Source of the DNA: an uncultured Saprospiraceae bacterium
GTDB lineage: Bacteria; Bacteroidota; Bacteroidia; Chitinophagales; Saprospiraceae
Reading direction: 5' to 3'
DNA length: 35,218 bases
Assembly (NCBI GenBank): GCA_938022165.1
Contig: CALIEI010000050.1
Location: 1-35,218 of the forward strand
A program made the position numbers and the translations under genes. Below the pieces are notes generated by a model. That model was not told the origin of the DNA, did no database searches, and saw nothing but the letters and a program-made list of their open reading frames with translations. Positions 34,373 to 35,218 of the stretch are shown here, one piece after another (the first letter of the stretch is position 1; every line of letters starts with the position of its first letter).

Positions 34373-35218
34373 ATGAGCGATAGTGCAGCACCTAATAATA
34401 ATCAAGAGAATTACGACGATGAAATATCATTGAAGGAGTTGATATTGAAGTTGCAAGAGTTTTGGAGGGAGCTTTGGCGAAACTGGTGGTTAATTCCTCT
34501 TTTTTGTCTTCCCTTTGTTGCTTACAATTTATATAATCATTTCAATTTTGAAAAGACGTATACTGCTTCCCTTACCTTTATGGTCAATGAAGATGAAGGT
34601 GGAGGAGGTTTAGCTGGAGTGTCTGGAGTACTCGGTAGCTTCGGACTGGGAGGAGGAGCAGGCGGAGAATATAATCTAGAGAAGATGCTGTCTCTCCTTA
34701 AATCTAGGAAGATCATTGAAAAAGTGATACTTAGTAAATCGCTTGTTGATAATCAAGAAGATTATTTTGCTAACCACTTCATCAAAAAACAAGATCTACA
34801 TGCTAAGTGGAGTGAAATGGGTGGTGAAATAGACCTTAGTGAGTTTTCATTTCAAAATAACGATGTTAATACTTTTGATATAGCGCACAACACTGCTTTA
34901 AAATTAATTCACAATTATATTATTGGTAACGCCACAAGAGGCATACCAGCACTATTGAATAGTACAATATCAGATGAGACTGGTATTATGGAGTTGACAA
35001 TGGAAACTAAACACGAAGAGCTAAGCATAAATCTGTTAGAAGCTATGTATAGCGTGCTCAGTAAATATTACATTGACAAATCAATAGAAAAGCAGCTAAA
35101 TACCTTTAAAGTAATTAGTGAAAAATCTGATTCTCTTAGCAGTGAATTGAGGAGTGCAGAATACGCACTGGCCAACTTTATGGACAAAAATAGAGGCTTA
35201 TACAATCGTAAAGATCAG
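34373..35218 (+). CDS. Wzz-type polysaccharide chain-length/export protein, 3' truncated
   Basis: ATG at 34373 followed by 282 uninterrupted codons to the window edge, so the gene continues. The protein begins MSDSAAPNNNQENYDDEISLKELI; a short cytoplasmic helix EISLKELILKLQEFWRELWRNWW leads into the first membrane segment at about 44-57 (WLIPLFCLPFVAYNLY), then FEKTYTASLTFMVNEDEGGGGLAGVSG, the usual beta strand after TM1 in Wzz/PCP proteins with a Gly-rich loop, and a coiled-coil rich periplasmic part (INLLEAMYSVLSKYYIDKSIEKQLNTFKVISEKSDSLSSELRSAEYALANFM). These inner-membrane proteins set O-antigen, capsule or exopolysaccharide chain length. It probably opens a polysaccharide locus. Start supported by the leader structure and in-frame domain order. 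Confidence 0.9.
   Translation, partial: MSDSAAPNNNQENYDDEISLKELILKLQEFWRELWRNWWLIPLFCLPFVAYNLYNHFNFEKTYTASLTFMVNEDEGGGGLAGVSGVLGSFGLGGGAGGEYNLEKMLSLLKSRKIIEKVILSKSLVDNQEDYFANHFIKKQDLHAKWSEMGGEIDLSEFSFQNNDVNTFDIAHNTALKLIHNYIIGNATRGIPALLNSTISDETGIMELTMETKHEELSINLLEAMYSVLSKYYIDKSIEKQLNTFKVISEKSDSLSSELRSAEYALANFMDKNRGLYNRKDQ

Overview
The window looks like a chromosomal segment of a member of the Bacteroidota, most likely a Saprospiria/Lewinella-like marine bacterium. Pointers are the AT-rich DNA, a gliding/type IX secretion (T9SS) C-terminal domain protein next to a PorP/SprF-like protein, two further proteins with T9SS sorting tails, an ECF sigma/FecR/TonB-receptor/DUF4249 cassette, a DUF1800-DUF1501 pair, and several upstream boxes matching the Bacteroidota -7 element TAnnTTTG. 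No rRNA, tRNA, CRISPR array or intact insertion sequence was seen. The taxonomic call is inference from gene content.

Layout. 1-5.6 kb: the 3' part of a giant cysteine-patterned repeat adhesin (17 units of about 51 residues, then the gliding-type C-terminal domain) and its PorP/SprF-like partner. 5.6-6.1 kb: palindrome-rich REP-like DNA. 6.1-12.7 kb: housekeeping and accessory genes (M13 peptidase lipoprotein, SRAP/YedK protein, a small helical protein, FKBP prolyl isomerase lipoprotein, mannose-1-phosphate guanylyltransferase, a KilA-N protein with a duplicated inverted-repeat element, a TerB-like protein). 12.7-18.2 kb, minus strand: sigma factor, FecR anti-sigma, STN-type TonB receptor and DUF4249 lipoprotein, a cell-surface signalling and uptake operon. 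18.7-21.9 kb, minus strand: DUF1800 and DUF1501 proteins. 22.3-25.7 kb: a BNR/sortilin-like lipoprotein with a T9SS tail and a small metallopeptidase lipoprotein. 25.8-29.7 kb: a DUF6089 outer-membrane protein, then a ParA ATPase, a ribbon-helix-helix partner and 1.8 kb of non-coding DNA. 29.7-35.2 kb: a Crp/Fnr regulator, cobalamin-dependent methionine synthase and the start of a Wzz-type polysaccharide gene behind a large folded leader.

The most unusual element is the partition-like module at 26.67-29.41 kb. The small ParA lacks an HTH domain. The 115-residue partner carries a ParB-like N-terminal basic box but a predicted ribbon-helix-helix instead of a ParB domain. The DNA downstream holds about a dozen clusters of the motif YTGTAATAY, many continued in strict 9-bp register by further TAATAT-like hexamers, with clusters often 100-115 bp apart. 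One copy sits just upstream of parA, where it could give autoregulation. Together this looks like a type Ib-like partition system with an extended centromere-like array, located next to core genes rather than on an obvious plasmid. Second-tier observations are the multi-stem leader at 34208-34356 and the paired KilA-N operators.
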